DNA of 64,000 nt from Bos javanicus (GCF_032452875.1 NC_083876.1:8432001-8496000), one strand, 5' to 3'; positions 1-10,977 are shown, counted from the stretch's first letter. Notes: generated by a model not told the origin, from the sequence alone. Made by a program: numbers and translations.

Positions 1-464
1 AAAAAGAATACATTTGAATCAGTTCTAATGAGGTGGACGAAACTGGAACCTATTATACAGAGTGAAGTAAGCCAGAAAGAAAAACACCAATACAGTATAC
101 TAACGCATATATATGGAATTTAGAAAGATGGTAACAATAACCCTGTGTACGAGACAGCAAAAGAGACACTGATGTATGGAACAGTCTTATGGACTCTGTG
201 GGAGAGGGAGAGGGTGGGGAGATTTGGGAGAATGGCATTGAAACATGTATAATATCATGTATGAAACGAGTCGCCAGTCCAGGTTCGATGCACGATACTG
301 GATGCTTGAGGCTGGTGCACTGGGATGATCCAGAGGGAGGGTATGGGGAGGGAGGAGGGAGGAGGGTTCAGGATGGGGAACACAGGTATACCTGTGGCGG
401 ATTCATTTCAATATTTGGCAAAACTAATACAATATTGTAAAGTTTAAAAATAAAATAAAATAAA
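1..464 (+). mobile_element. Young ruminant L1, 3' end (ORF2 tail, 3' UTR, A-rich tail)
   Basis: The window opens inside L1 ORF2. The last codons run to a TAG at 121-123 after the residues THIYGI, the same ending as the L1 at 27596. The 3' UTR follows, with a purine-rich G-run tract at 345-366, and ends in an A-rich AATAAAATAAAATA tail. Closely related copies with the same ending lie at 27597-27934 (+) and, on the minus strand, at 4571, 16855, 44566 and 52268. The element continues upstream of the window, so its length is unknown. It sits directly against an older L1 that starts near 465. Confidence 0.93.
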
Positions 465-1499
465 TGTTGTTGGATACAAGGCTTACCTACCAAAGTTGGT
501 TGCTTTCCTGTATATTAGAAATGAAAAATTGGAATTTAAAATAATACTACCATTCACATTAATAACCCAAAATGAAGTACATAAGACTAAATCTAACAAA
601 ACTTACAAGATTTGTATACTTGTATAAAGCTGCAAAAGTTCCATGAGAGACAGAAAAGAAAATCTAAAAATGGGCAGGAGATCTACATAGACATTTCTCT
701 GAAGAAGACATACAGATGGTTAATAAACACATGAAAATATGCTCAACATTGCTCATTACTAGATAAATACAAACCAAAACTACAATGAAGTATCATCTTA
801 CACTGGTCAGAATGGCCATCATTAAAGAATCTACAAGTAATAAATGCTGAAGAGGGTGTGAAGAAAAGGGAACTCTCTTGCATTGTTGGTGGGAATGTAA
901 ATTGATACAGCCACTGTGGAGAACAGTAAGGAATCTCCATACTAGGAACAGAACTTCCATGTGACCCAACAATCTAATTACTGGGCATATACCCTGAGAA
1001 AACCATAACTTAAAGAGACACATATACCCCAATTTTCATTGCAGCATTATTTACAATAGCTAGGGCATGGAAGCAACATAGATGTCAATGAACAGTTGAA
1101 GGGATAAAGAAGCTATGGTATACATACAATGGAATATTACTCAGCCATAAAAAAGAAGGAATTTGAGTCAGTCCTAATGAGATGGATGAACCTAGAGCCT
1201 ATTACACAGAGTGAAGTAAGTCAGAAAGGGGAAAACAAATATCATATATGAACACATATATGGAATCTATAAAGATGGTACTGCAAATAGGTTTATTTGC
1301 ATAACAGAATTCTGGATACAGTGGGGGAAGGAGAGGGTGGGATGAACTGAGAGCGTAGCATGGAAACATACATTACATTATGTAAAATAGATAGCCAGTG
1401 GGAATTTGCTATATGACATAGGGAGATCAACCCAGTGATCTGTGACAACCTAGATGGGTGGGGTTGGGTGGGAGATGGGAGGGAGGTTCAAGAATTAAG
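465..1499 (+). mobile_element. Old L1 fragment, ORF2 part and 3' UTR (first half)
   Basis: This is a diverged L1 in the same orientation. It starts in mid-ORF2 (codons for a V-G-Y-K-like stretch near 474). It appears to lack roughly 600 bp around 655 compared with the better L1 copies, then runs through the region encoding the C-terminal zinc-knuckle (TGGTGGGAATG near 890) and into the 3' UTR. Its reading frame is broken in many places. The 3' UTR is cut at about 1499 by an antisense BovB and resumes at 2476. Confidence 0.82.
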
Positions 1500-2475
1500 G
1501 TTGATGTTCTGTCCCTAAGTCCTGCCTGACTCTTGGCAACCCCATGGACAGCAGTGTGCCAGGCTTTCCTGTCCCTCACTATCTCCGGGAGTTTGCTCAA
1601 ACCCATGTTTATTGAGTCAGTGATACTATCCAACCATCTCATCCTCTGTAGCCTGATCATTCTGCCTTTAATCTTCCCTAGCATCAGGGTCTTTTCCAAT
1701 GAGTTGTCTCATCTCATCAGATGGCCAAAATACTGAAGCTTCAGCTTCAGCCTCAGTCCTACCAATGAATATTCAGTGTTTATTTCCTTTTGGTGCTCAG
1801 GCTTCTTTATGGTCCAACTTTCACATCCTTACGTGACTAATGAAAAAAACATAGCTTTGACTATATGGACCTTTGTTGACAAAATGATGTCTCTTCTTTT
1901 TGACATGTTCTCTAGGTTTGTGATAGATTTTCTTCCAAGGAGCAAGTATCTTTTAATTCCATGACCACAGTCACCATCTACAGTGATTTTGGAGCCCAAG
2001 AAAATAAAATCTATCACTGTTTCCACTTTTTACCCTTCTCTTTGCTATGAAGTGATGGGACCAGATGCCATGATCTTAGGTTTTTGAGTTTTAAGCCAGT
2101 TTTTTCACTCTCCTCTTTGATCCTTATCAAGAGGTTCATTAGTTCCTCTTCACTTCCTGCCATTAAAGTGGTATTATTTGTATATCTGAAGAAATATTTG
2201 TTGATATTTCTCCCAGCTTGTGATTGCAGCTTGTGATTCACCCAGCCCAGCATTTTGTGTGATGTACTCTGCATATAAGTTAAGTAAGTAAGGTGAAAAA
2301 CATACAGCCTTCTTGTACTCCGTTTCCATTTTGGAACCAGTCTGTTGCTCCATGTCTGGTTCTAACTGTTCCTTCTTGACCTGCATAAAAGTTTCTTGGG
2401 AGACAGGTAAGATTGTCTGGTATCCAATCTCTTTAAGAAATGTCCACAATTTGTTGTGATCCACAAAGTCAAAGA
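1500..2475 (-). mobile_element. BovB LINE, 5'-truncated, antisense
   Basis: Minus-strand BovB (RTE-clade LINE). It starts at the 3' end (CTGACTCTTGGCAACCCCATGG on the plus strand) and reads back through the reverse transcriptase C-terminal region to about motif A (plus-strand text near 2450-2470 is the complement of the DHNKLW coding segment). It is strongly diverged and full of stops. It sits inside the 3' UTR of the old L1 that flanks it, with a short repeat (CAAGA / CAAAGA) near both joints as a weak target-site duplication. Confidence 0.9.
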
Positions 2476-2580
2476 GGGAGGGAATATGTATATACCTCTG
2501 GCAGATTCATGTTGATGTATGGCAGAAGCCAACACAATATTGGAAAGCAATTATCCTCCAATTAAAAATAAGTAAACTAT
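2476..2580 (+). mobile_element. Old L1 3' UTR, second half (continues 465-1499)
   Basis: The sequence GAGGGAGGGAATATGTATAT, then GGCAGATTCATG and CCTCCAATTAAAAATAA, is the terminal part of an old L1 3' UTR. It picks up where the same UTR breaks off at 1499, so the two pieces were one element before the BovB landed. A similar terminal stretch stands alone at 34600-34684. Confidence 0.85.
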
Positions 2581-2828
2581 TCAAAAAAGAAAATGGGAAG
2601 AGATTCCTGAACTTTTTACAAAAGTGAATATCCAAATTGCCAGTGAATATATGAAAAGATGTTCAATTTTATCAGTCATCACAGAAATGAAAACTTCAGG
2701 TGTGTGGAGATTTAATCACATACCTACCATGATGGTGAAAAGGAAAATAAACTAGCAAAGAATAATGCAATGTAGTTGTTGGTGGGAATGTAGAGCAATC
2801 AGAATATTCACACAGTACTGTTGTGGAG
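2581..2828 (+). mobile_element. Diverged L1 ORF2 fragment
   Basis: Recognisable L1 ORF2 C-terminal coding remnants: the AAAAGATGTTCAATTTTATCA stretch near 2652 corresponds to the KRCS-I region and TGTTGGTGGGAATGTAG near 2779 to the CWWEC zinc-knuckle region. It is old and broken, with no open frame. A Bov-A2 SINE was inserted at its right edge. Confidence 0.65.
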
Positions 2829-2839
2829 TAAATTAGTAC
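2829..2839. repeat. Target-site duplication of Bov-A2 (left copy)
   Basis: TAAATTAGTAC, repeated exactly at 3116-3126 on the other side of the SINE. Confidence 0.93.
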
Positions 2840-3115
2840 TGCTGCTGCTGCTGCTGCGTCACTTCAGTCGTGTCTGACTCTGTGTGACCCCATAGACGGC
2901 AGCCCACCAGGCTCCCCGTCCCTGGGATTCTCCAGGCAAGAACACTGGAGTGGGTTGCCATTTCCTTCTCCAATGCATGAAAGTGAAAAGTGAAAAGTGA
3001 AAGTGAAGCCGCTCAGTCGTGTCCGACTCATTGCGATCTCATGGACTGCAGCCCACCAGGCTCCTCCGTCTATGGGATTTTCCAGGCAAGAGTACTAGAG
3101 TGGGTTGCCATTGCA
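2840..3115 (-). mobile_element. Bov-A2 SINE (dimeric), antisense
   Basis: Two BovA monomers joined by the GAAAGTGAAAAGTGAAA linker. On the plus strand it begins with the complement of the (AGC)n tail, so the SINE lies on the minus strand. An 11-bp perfect target-site duplication, TAAATTAGTAC, flanks it at 2829-2839 and 3116-3126. This is a clean insertion. Confidence 0.95.
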
Positions 3116-3126
3116 TAAATTAGTAC

Positions 3127-3744
3127 AACCACTTTTAAATTTCACTGACTGAATTTCACTGACTATTAAAGCTGCCCGTGCTGAGAGGAGGGAGGTAAAG
3201 CAACTGGGTTTCAATCCATTCACTGCCCCTTACCAAGGAGAACTCTTGGGAGAAAGGCTCTTGAGGTCATCCAGTCTAATCTCCTTTATAATAAGACCTC
3301 CATATAAATAGGCTAATGATATCTGGGAGAAGAGATCTTAAATCTGATATGCCCTTGGTAGGATACCCTAGTTAAGGGTTACCTATAGAAAAAGAACCCA
3401 AGATACACGAGCCATGGCCCTCTGGAGAATCTCACCTAAGCAACATAGCTCTGTGGCTTCACAGTTTAAATGCTCCCAACATTTGAGGCGACCCTGCAAA
3501 TGTAATGGAGTTCTCATCTGTTATTCTGGGCCAGTGGGATGTGTTGGGCAAGGGAAGACAGGTCCTAAGAAGCAATCCTTGATGCTCTGACCTCTCTCTC
3601 CTCTTTTGGAAATTGTCAGTCATCTTCCAATGAAAATTATTTAGTAAAGTTTGCTTTAGGGATAAGATCTCTGTCATTTATGTGACCTTCACTTAATAGT
3701 TCCTTCCTGTGTGCTAGCTTATACAATCAGACACAATAATTCCA
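3127..3744. other. Non-repetitive stretch, no gene seen
   Basis: No recognised repeat and no convincing coding region. The 72-codon minus-strand frame at 3459-3677 has no recognised motif and no splice or start context. I treat this as single-copy intergenic DNA. Confidence 0.5.
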
Positions 3745-4190
3745 CTCACAGGTAAATGCCAAACAGAAATCACTCAGACATTCAGCTAAGGCCCAGGAGT
3801 TTACATTCATAGCATCATTCTTAATCCAAAATGCCTATAAAATATCCAAATGCTTATAAAGAAGAATGGACAAAATATGATATGTTGACAGAATGAAATG
3901 CTATTCAGCAACTAATAACTTTACATAAATTAGTGTGAGTGAATCTCAGAAACATGATGTTGACTAAATTAAACTAGACTCCAGAGTTCTGTGTGTTTCT
4001 AACAGCACAACAAACAAAATTAATCTAAGATGTAAAAAGTCAGCTCTTGTTACCTTCTTGGTGGCCAGCAGAACTGAAGAGCATGAGGGGACTTCAGGTA
4101 ATGTTTTATTTCTTAATCAAAGTGCTTGTAACTTCAATTTCTTAAGAATTTATTGAGCTGTATGCTTATGACTTGTGAACCACAGGAAGA
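3745..4190 (+). mobile_element. Ancient L1M 3' end
   Basis: Old L1 3' region. GAATGAAATGCTATTCAGCA (3892) matches the usual 'one more line in the ORF2 tail' text, followed by GTGAATCTCAGAAACATGATG, then GAGGGGACTTCAGGTAATGTT and ATTGAGCTGTATGCTTATGA, the typical end of L1MC/ME-type 3' UTRs. It is heavily diverged with no reading frame. Confidence 0.75.
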
Positions 4191-4369
4191 AAGGATCTAC
4201 TGGTGGGAGTAATACCCATAAATGGGTTAAGGGTTAAGAGATGATTAGGAAAAATTTAGGAATTTTTACTGGATATTGCCATAGAATTCTCCCACTGCTG
4301 CCTCTTTGAGAAGCTTCTGAAGAGATTTATATAACTTTCAATTGTTTACAAAGTCAAATCATTTACCTA

Positions 4370-4570
4370 TTTATTTTATTTTTTTCTAAGTGACTCAATT
4401 TTATTTTATTAGTTTTTTCTTTTTTTTTTCATTTATTTATTTATTTTTTGTTGTTGTTCAAGTTTTATATTTTCATATTTATTTATTTTTTTAATAATTT
4501 TTAACATTTTTAAATTTTTTTTCTCAGTGGCTCTATTTTATTTTTTTATTATTATTTTTAAATATTTTAA
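4370..4570. repeat. T-rich low-complexity tract with a partial internal duplication
   Basis: Long runs of TTTAT and T. This is the complement of the A-rich tail of the neighbouring antisense L1. The stretch at 4375-4412 (TCTAAGTGACTCAATTTTAT) and that at 4513-4552 (TCTCAGTGGCTCTATTTTAT) are related, so the tail appears to have been duplicated or extended twice. Confidence 0.75.
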
Positions 4571-5708
4571 ATATATTTTAATTGGAGGCTAATTACTTTA
4601 CAATATTGTATTGGTTTTGCCACAAATTGACATGAATCCCCCACGGGTGTACATGTGTTCCCCGTCCTGAACCCCCCTCCCACCCGCCTCCCCATCCCAT
4701 CCCTCTGGGTCATCCCAGAGCACCAGCCCCGAGCATCCTGTATCATGCATCGAACCTGGATCACTGATTAGTTTCACATATGCTAATATATATGTTTCAA
4801 TGCCACTCTCCCAAATCATCCCACCCTCACCCTCTCCCACAGAGTCCAAAAGACTGTTCTATACATCTGTGTCTCTTTTGCTGTCTCGCATACAGGGTTA
4901 TTGTTACCATCTTTCTAAATTCCATATATATGCATTAGTACACTGTATTGGTGTTTTTCTTTCTGGCTTACTTCATTCTGTATAATAGGTTCCAGTTTCA
5001 TCCACCTCATTAGAACTGATTCAAATGTATTCTTTTTAATGGCTGAGTAATACTCCATTGTCTATATGTACCACTGCTTTCTTATCCGTTCATCTGATGA
5101 TGGACATCTAGGTTGCTTCCATGTCCTGGCTATTATAAACAGTGCTGCGATGAACATTGGGGTACACATGTCTCTTTCAATTCTGGTTTCCTCGGTGTGT
5201 ATGCCCAGCAGGGGGATTGTTGGGTCATATGGCAGTTCTATTTCCAGTTTTTTAAGGAATCTCCACACTGTTCTCCATAGTGGCTGTACTAGCTTGAATT
5301 CCCACCAACAGTGTAAGAGGGTTCTTTCTCCACACCCTCTCCAGCATTTATTGCTTGTAGACTTTTGGATCGCAGGCATTCTGACTGGTGTGAAATGGTA
5401 CCTCGTTGTGATTTTAATTTGCATTTCTCTAATAATGAGTGATATTGAGCATCTTTTCATGTGTTTGTTAGCCATCTGTATGTCTTCTTTAGAGAAATGT
5501 CTGTTTAGTTCTTTGGCCCATTTTTTGATTGGGTCATTTATTTTTCTGGAATTGAGCTGCAGGAGTTGCTTGTTTATTTTTGAGATTAATTCTTTGTCAG
5601 CTGCTTCATTTGCTATTATTTTCTCCCATTCTGAAGGCTGTCTTTTCACCTTGCTTATAGTTTTCTTTGTTGTGCAGAAGCTTTTAATTAGGTCCCATTT
5701 GTTATTTT
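4571..5708 (-). mobile_element. Ruminant L1, 5'-truncated, antisense
   Basis: The minus strand reads the C-terminal part of ORF2 followed by the L1 3' UTR, whose C-rich complement lies near 4669-4705. ORF2 residues include the KRQPSEWEKI and WWEFKLVQPLWRTVWRFL stretches and a C-terminal knuckle (cysteines in NKCWRGCGE). An in-frame stop lies near 5061 in the tail, so the frame is dead. The 5' truncation point is at about 5708, inside the codons for a KWDLIK stretch. Confidence 0.93.
5062..5708 (-). pseudogene. L1 ORF2 C-terminal fragment
   Basis: About 215 codons of the C-terminal end of the L1 ORF2 protein, which in complete elements carries endonuclease, reverse transcriptase and a cysteine-rich tail. 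Only the thumb/linker part and the cysteine-rich tail remain here. The opposite strand also shows a 214-codon open frame (5066-5710), which I regard as a shadow. Confidence 0.85.
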
Positions 5709-6537
5709 AAAGTGACAAAATGTGGAAATAAGTAATGAGATGGGAATAACATACTAGTTTATAATTGAAAAGAAAGAAAACTTTTCCCAAGATATAAATG
5801 AAAAAAGCTTTTGAGATTGCAAGTCATGTAATTGTTATTTCTAAAATCTTTTATGTTTTGACTTAAAGAAAATATCCAAATTGATACTGTCATTTTTCAT
5901 TCTGTATCATTAGTGAATATTCAACTTTTTAACTATTTTCAGTATCTGCTAAGAACCTTCAAACATTATTGCTATATTAATAATTCAAAATATATGTTCC
6001 TGCCTTCTGAAATGATGACAGCGGTGGCAATGATGATGATGATAATAATTGTGAGAACAATAGATGTATCTTAAGCCACTAACCTATAAGATATTGTGTT
6101 AAAACCTTCTAATACAAAGGTTTTAAATAGTAATCCAATATAATTCAGGGATATATAAATTTGAATGGAAAAAATACATCTTTATTTTCACTAGCCTTTA
6201 ACATAAACTTGGAATTTCTTTCAACAGAAGTTTAGCAATTATTTCAATAGAAATTGCAAATATTTTCATCACACTTACAACAGATACTTTGAAATATTTA
6301 CACTCATTACTACATTGAAATTATGAATTATTATACTTGTCATCAGGTCTCTATTTAATGTGTAAAGAATCATGAATATTACTATGGCACACAATCTTTC
6401 ATATTTGCTAACTATTTCAAAATTATTTATTTTAATTCTATATGTATTATGTTATGAATTGAAAAATCTTATCTTCAATTGCACCAAAGGGTTCCATGGC
6501 ACCTAAAAAGGTTAAGAACACTTAAAATGTCTCATTT
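5709..6537. other. AT-rich single-copy sequence
   Basis: No repeat family or coding potential recognised. It contains short GATGAT runs near 6026-6046. Nothing further can be supported. Confidence 0.5.
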
Positions 6538-6722
6538 AATTTTACTACCTTATGACATTGATAATATTATCATCTTCATTTCTGAAGTAAGGAAAATGAC
6601 ACATGGAAAGTTCAATAACTTTCCATGAGTTCACAAGATTAATAAATCTTAGGAGATAAAATTAGAACCTAAATTCATTTATCTTCAGGACCTGTCCTCT
6701 TGACCACTGGTCTATGTAGCCT
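6538..6722 (-). mobile_element. MIR SINE, antisense
   Basis: The order of landmarks is that of a reverse-complemented MIR: a degenerate ATTATCATCTTCATTTCTGAAG (for the 'cattttacagatgagg' core), then a TTCACAAG segment, AGAACCTAAATTCAT, and CTCTTGACCACTG for the tRNA-like A-box region. Strong decay is expected for this old family. Confidence 0.7.
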
Positions 6723-7535
6723 GTTAGGAATTTAAATCTTAGTACAGTGACTTTCAAACTGTTGGGTCTACAAACCCCTGGGGCAAAGCAGTAGAGACAA
6801 AATATCAGGCAGAACAATGCTTTGCTGATATTTTGAAGTTTCATTTAAATGTTTGGTTTTGAAACTTATGCTCTGTACTATTAAAAAAAAGTCTTAAATC
6901 ATCGCCTTAAAAATAACATAAAAATACATAAATATTAGTCACAAGTGAAGATTTTTAAAAATCACATACAAGACAGATATTTTTGTTATCAGCCAATTCA
7001 CTCATCCAAGGCCCCAAATAAATCATTTGATCCCTCAAAATCTTAATCTGAGAACCAGCTGGGTTTTTACAGTTTTGATGGAACATCTCCAGTCTTGATC
7101 TCTCAAAGTCAATGATAGAACAAGAGAAGAATCCTGTACTTCCCAAGGTTGCATCCACCCCATCCAATCCCAAACCCAAGACCCTAAGTTTACTACATTT
7201 TTTCAAATAAAACTTTCAGTGAATTGGCAGACTTATCCATGCTGAAAATATCTGATGATTGACAACAGGCTAGTCTTGGTTGTGTTTATATATATAAATG
7301 TATATATTTATTTAACACATATATACTTATATGTGTTATATACATAAATATATATATTTAATATACAGTCATTCAACCTCATTTTTATTTTATTTTTGTT
7401 GTTAAATTAAGCTTCTTGGCTTGATTACTTCCTGTGAGATTTCTGTGAGTTCTCTGGAATGATTTCAAGATTATACATAAGGCAGATTAACTTCATGAAG
7501 ACCTATTGTACATTTGAAAATGGTACCATATTCAG
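6723..7535. other. Single-copy sequence with an AT microsatellite at 7283-7372
   Basis: No gene seen. The 83-codon minus-strand frame at 6955-7206 has no recognised domain. The TATATA/AAATATAT tract at 7283-7372 is an imperfect dinucleotide repeat. Confidence 0.5.
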
Positions 7536-7765
7536 TTGGATGTTCCAGGTGGTAAAGAATCTGCCCTCCAGTGCAAGAATTGCATTTGATGTGGGTTCAA
7601 GCCCTGGGTTGAAAAGATCAACCTGGATTGGGAAGATCTCCTGGAGTAGAAAATATCAACCCACTCCAGTATTCTTGCCTGGAGAATTACATGGAGAGAG
7701 GAGCCTGGTGGGCTACAGTCCATGGCATCACAAAGAGTTGGACAGGACTAAGCATGCATGCATGC
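7536..7765 (+). mobile_element. Bov-tA SINE, diverged
   Basis: The tRNA-Glu-derived head (GGTGGTAAAGAATCTGCC), the GGTTCAAGCCCTGGG box-B-like segment, the CCACTCCAGTATTCTTGCC body and the GGCTACAGTCCATGG end appear in sense order. About 20 bp near 7606-7630 look duplicated (GTTGAAAAGATCAACC and GGATTGGGAAGATCTCC). No clear target-site duplication was found. Confidence 0.88.
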
Positions 7766-8217
7766 ACCATGTTCAATTATGAGGGCTTGTAATGAGGTAA
7801 GAAAAATGAGTATATGTTAAAAGCACTGAAACTTTCCTTTCAGGATATTATTCCAGTTCAGAAGGAGTAGATAGGTAAAGATAAAAAAAGATTTATCCCT
7901 TGTGTGATGGGTATAAATACAGGGGCTGACTAGGTCAAACTTGAGGGGGAAAAAAACAAAAAACCACCAACCCAGCATTACTGTTTTTGCCATTAAACAT
8001 ATCCAAGTGACCAACAGGGATGCCATTCAGCACTATTAACTCTCTCAGTAAGTATTAAGCTGCTCTTTGAACATGATATCCCAATACCCCAGGATATAAA
8101 GAAATGAATTAAAAATAACTTGGGAAACAGAAACTGCTGGATGACAGAATAAATATGATAAGATTGGAGGAAGATAGGCCATAGTTTACCCAAAAGTCTT
8201 GTGAGTGAAGCAGAGCA
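7766..8217. other. Single-copy sequence, nothing recognised
   Basis: No repeat family and no credible reading frame. It contains short A-runs near 7949-7965. Confidence 0.5.
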
Positions 8218-8455
8218 TTTCTATCTCACCTCATACCAGTCAGAATGGCTATCACATACAATTCCACAAATAAAAGCTGGAGAAGGTGTGGAGAGAAGGG
8301 AACCCTCCTACACTGTTGATGGGAATGTAAATTGGTACAGCAACTATGAATAACAGTATAGAGTTTCCTTAAAAAACTAAAAATAGAGCTACCATATAAC
8401 CCTGCAAACACACTTCTGGGCATATATCTGGAGAAAAACATGATTTAAAAAGATA
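8218..8455 (+). mobile_element. Old L1 ORF2 fragment (C-terminal region)
   Basis: Corresponds to the ORF2 region coding for the cysteine-rich tail (AAGCTGGAGAAGGTGTGGAG, then CACTGTTGATGGGAATG). It is older than the L1 that follows. Its own downstream part is missing: at about 8456 the sequence jumps back to a more upstream ORF2 position. Confidence 0.8.
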
Positions 8456-10099
8456 AAATTTAGTAAAATTGCAGGATATAAAATTAATACACAGGAATCT
8501 CTTGCATTTATATACACTAACAATGAAAAAAGAAAACAGGAAAATAAATTAAGGAAACAATCCCATTCACCACTGCAATGAAAAGAATAGAATTCTCAGA
8601 AATAAATTTACCTAAAGAAACAAAAGACCTATATATAGAAAACTATAAAACACTGATGAAATAATCAAAGAGGACACAAATAGATGGAGAAATATATCAT
8701 GTCTATGGATTAGAAGAATTAATATAGTGAAAATGAGTATACTACCCAAAACAATCTATAGATGCAATGCAATCCCTATCAAGCTACCGACAGTATTTTT
8801 CACAAAACTAGAACAAATAATTTCACAATTTGTATGGAAATACAAAAAACCTTCAATAGCCAAAGCAATCTTGTAAAAGAAAATTGGAACTGGAGGAATC
8901 AAGCTGCCTGACTTCAGACTATACTACAAAGCTACAGTCATCAAGACAGTATGGTACTGACACAAAGACAGAAATATAGACCAATGGAACAAAATAGAAA
9001 GCCCAGAGATAAATCCTCACACTTATGGACACCTTATCTTTGACAAAGGAGGCAAGAATATACAATGGAGAAAAGACAATCTCTTTAACAAGTGGTGCTG
9101 GGGAAACTGGTCAAATGGAAAAGAATGAAACTAGAACACTTTCTAATGCCATACACAAAAATAAATTCAAAATGGGTTAAAGATCTAAATGTAAGACCAG
9201 AAACTATAAAACTCTTAGAGGGAAACATAGGCAGGACATTCTCTATTATAAATCACAGGAAGATCCTCTATGACCCACCTCACAGAGTAATGGAAATAAG
9301 AACAAAAATAAATAAATGGGACCTAATTAAACTTAAAAGTTTTTGCACAATAAAGGAAACTATAAGCAAGGTGAAAAGACAGCCTTCAGAATGGGAGAAA
9401 ATAATAGCAAATGAAACAATTGACAAAGAATTAGTCTCCAAAATATACAAGCAGACCATGCAGCTCAATACCAGAAAAACAAACAACCCAATCAAAAAGT
9501 GGGCCAAAGAACTAAACAGACATTTCTCCAAAGAAGACATACAAATAGCTAATAAACACATGAAAAGATGCTCAACATCACTCATTATTAGAGAAATGTA
9601 AATAAAAACCAAAATGAGGTATCATCTCACACTAGTCACAATGGTTGCCATCAAAAAGTCTACAAACAATAAATACTGGAGAGGGTGTGGAAAAAAGGGA
9701 ACCCACTTACACTGTTGGTGGGATTGGAAACTGGTACAGCCACTAAGGAGAATAGTGTGGAGATTCCCAAAGGAAAAAAAAAAACCAACAACAACTGGAA
9801 ATAAAACTGCCATATGACCCAGCAATCCCACTATTGGGCATATACACTAAGGAAACCAGAATTGAAAGAGACATGTGTACGCCAATGTTCATTGCAGCAT
9901 TGTTTACAATAGCTAGGACATGGAAGCAACCTAAATGTCCATTGGCAGATGAATGGATAAGAAAGCTGTGGTACATATATACAATGGAATATTATTAAGC
10001 TATTTAAAAAAGCACATTTGAGTCAGTTTTAATGAGGTGGATGAAACTGGAGCCTATTATTCGGAGTGAAGTAAGTCAGTAAGAGAAACACCAATACAA
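8456..10099 (+). mobile_element. L1 ORF2 segment, truncated at both ends
   Basis: Begins at ORF2 codons for a K-(V)-A-G-Y-K-I stretch, just after the RT palm region, and runs through QFVWKYKKP (8830), the NLPDFRLYYKA-like region (8900), KWDLIKLKSFC (9312-9345) and the cysteine-rich tail. It stops at 10099 before the end of the 3' UTR. Frames are broken: a 169-codon open piece lies at 9092-9601 and ends in TAA where related copies read Q. Loss of the 3' end is unusual for L1, which is normally 5'-truncated, and points to a later deletion when the BovB next door arrived. Confidence 0.9.
9092..9601 (+). pseudogene. L1 ORF2 C-terminal open fragment
   Basis: 169 codons aligned with residues of the 26613-27596 frame (KMKL-like start, KINSKW, RPETIKLLE, KRQPSEWEKI, HMKRCSTSLIIREM). 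It terminates prematurely. Not functional alone. Confidence 0.85.
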
Positions 10100-10391
10100 T
10101 ATGTCCTGGTTGTTCATTGAAAGGGCTGATGTTGAAGCTGAAACTCCAATACTTTGGCCACCTGATGCGAAGAGCTTACTCATTTGAAAAGATCCTGGTC
10201 CTGGGAAAGATTGAGGGCAGGAGGAGAAGGGGACGACAGAGGATGACATGGTTGGATGGCATCACCGACTCAAAGGACATGGGTTTGGATAGACTCCAGG
10301 AGTTGGTGATGGACAGGGAGGCCTGGTATCCTGCAGTTCATGGGTCGCAAAGAGTCAGACACAACTGAGCAACTGAAATGAACTGAACTGA
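10100..10391 (+). mobile_element. BovB 3' end, first of a head-to-tail pair
   Basis: Sense-strand BovB terminal segment: CTGAAACTCCAATACTTTGG, GGACGACAGAGGATGA, CACAACTGAGCAACTGAAATG, ending in the GAACTGAACTGAA tail. It is 5'-truncated at about 292 bp. A longer BovB 3' end in the same orientation starts immediately after the tail. Confidence 0.92.
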
Positions 10392-10977
10392 AAATCACTG
10401 CAGATGGTGACTGCAGCCATAAAATTAAAAGACATTTGCTTCTTGGAAGAAAAGTTATGACCAACATATACAACATATTAAAAAGCAGAGACATTACCTT
10501 GCCAACAAAGGTCCATCTAGTCACAGCTATGATTTTTCCAGTAGTCATGCATGGATGTGAGAGTTGAACTATAAAGAAAGCTGAGCGCCAAAGAATTGAT
10601 GCTTTTCATAATTGCTTTTTGTGTTGAAGAATACTCTTGAGAGTTCCCTGGACTGCAAAGTGATGCAACCAGTCTATCCTAAAGGAAGTAAGTCCTGAAT
10701 ATTCATTGGAAAGACTGATGCTGAAGCTGAAACTCCAATACTTTGGCCACCTGATAGGAAGAACTGACTCATTTGATAAAACCCTGAGGTTGGGAAAGAT
10801 TGAAAGCGGGAGGAGAAGGGGATGACAGAGGATGAGCTGGTTGGATGGCATCACCAGCTCAATGAACATGAGTTTGAGCAAACTCCAGGAGTTGGTGATG
10901 AACAGGGAAGCCTGGCATGTTTTAGTCCATGGGTTTGCAAAGTGTCGGACACGACTGAGTGACTGAACTGAACTGAT
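10392..10977 (+). mobile_element. BovB 3' end, second of a head-to-tail pair
   Basis: Sense BovB from AATCACTGCAGATGGTGACT through TGTGAGAGTTGAACTATAAAG to the ACTGAACTGAACTGATG tail. It carries a small insertion near 10605-10625 (TTTTCATAATTGCTTTTTGT). It codes for the far C-terminal part of the BovB protein but has stops. Confidence 0.92.

Noticed and set aside
2839..2857. CTG trinucleotide repeat as a possible expansion locus
   Set aside because: It is the (AGC)n tail of a Bov-A2 SINE, present at all such copies.
5066..5710. 214-codon open frame on the plus strand, repeated at 26756-27217 (-) and 53000-53461 (+)
   Set aside because: It lies exactly opposite L1 ORF2. Its similarity between copies follows from L1 homology, and its hydrophobic content follows from the A-rich sense strand. 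I treat it as a shadow frame.
7612..7640. tRNA-like stretches inside Bov-tA and CHR SINEs
   Set aside because: These are the tRNA-derived heads of SINEs. They lack a foldable acceptor stem, so they are not tRNA genes.
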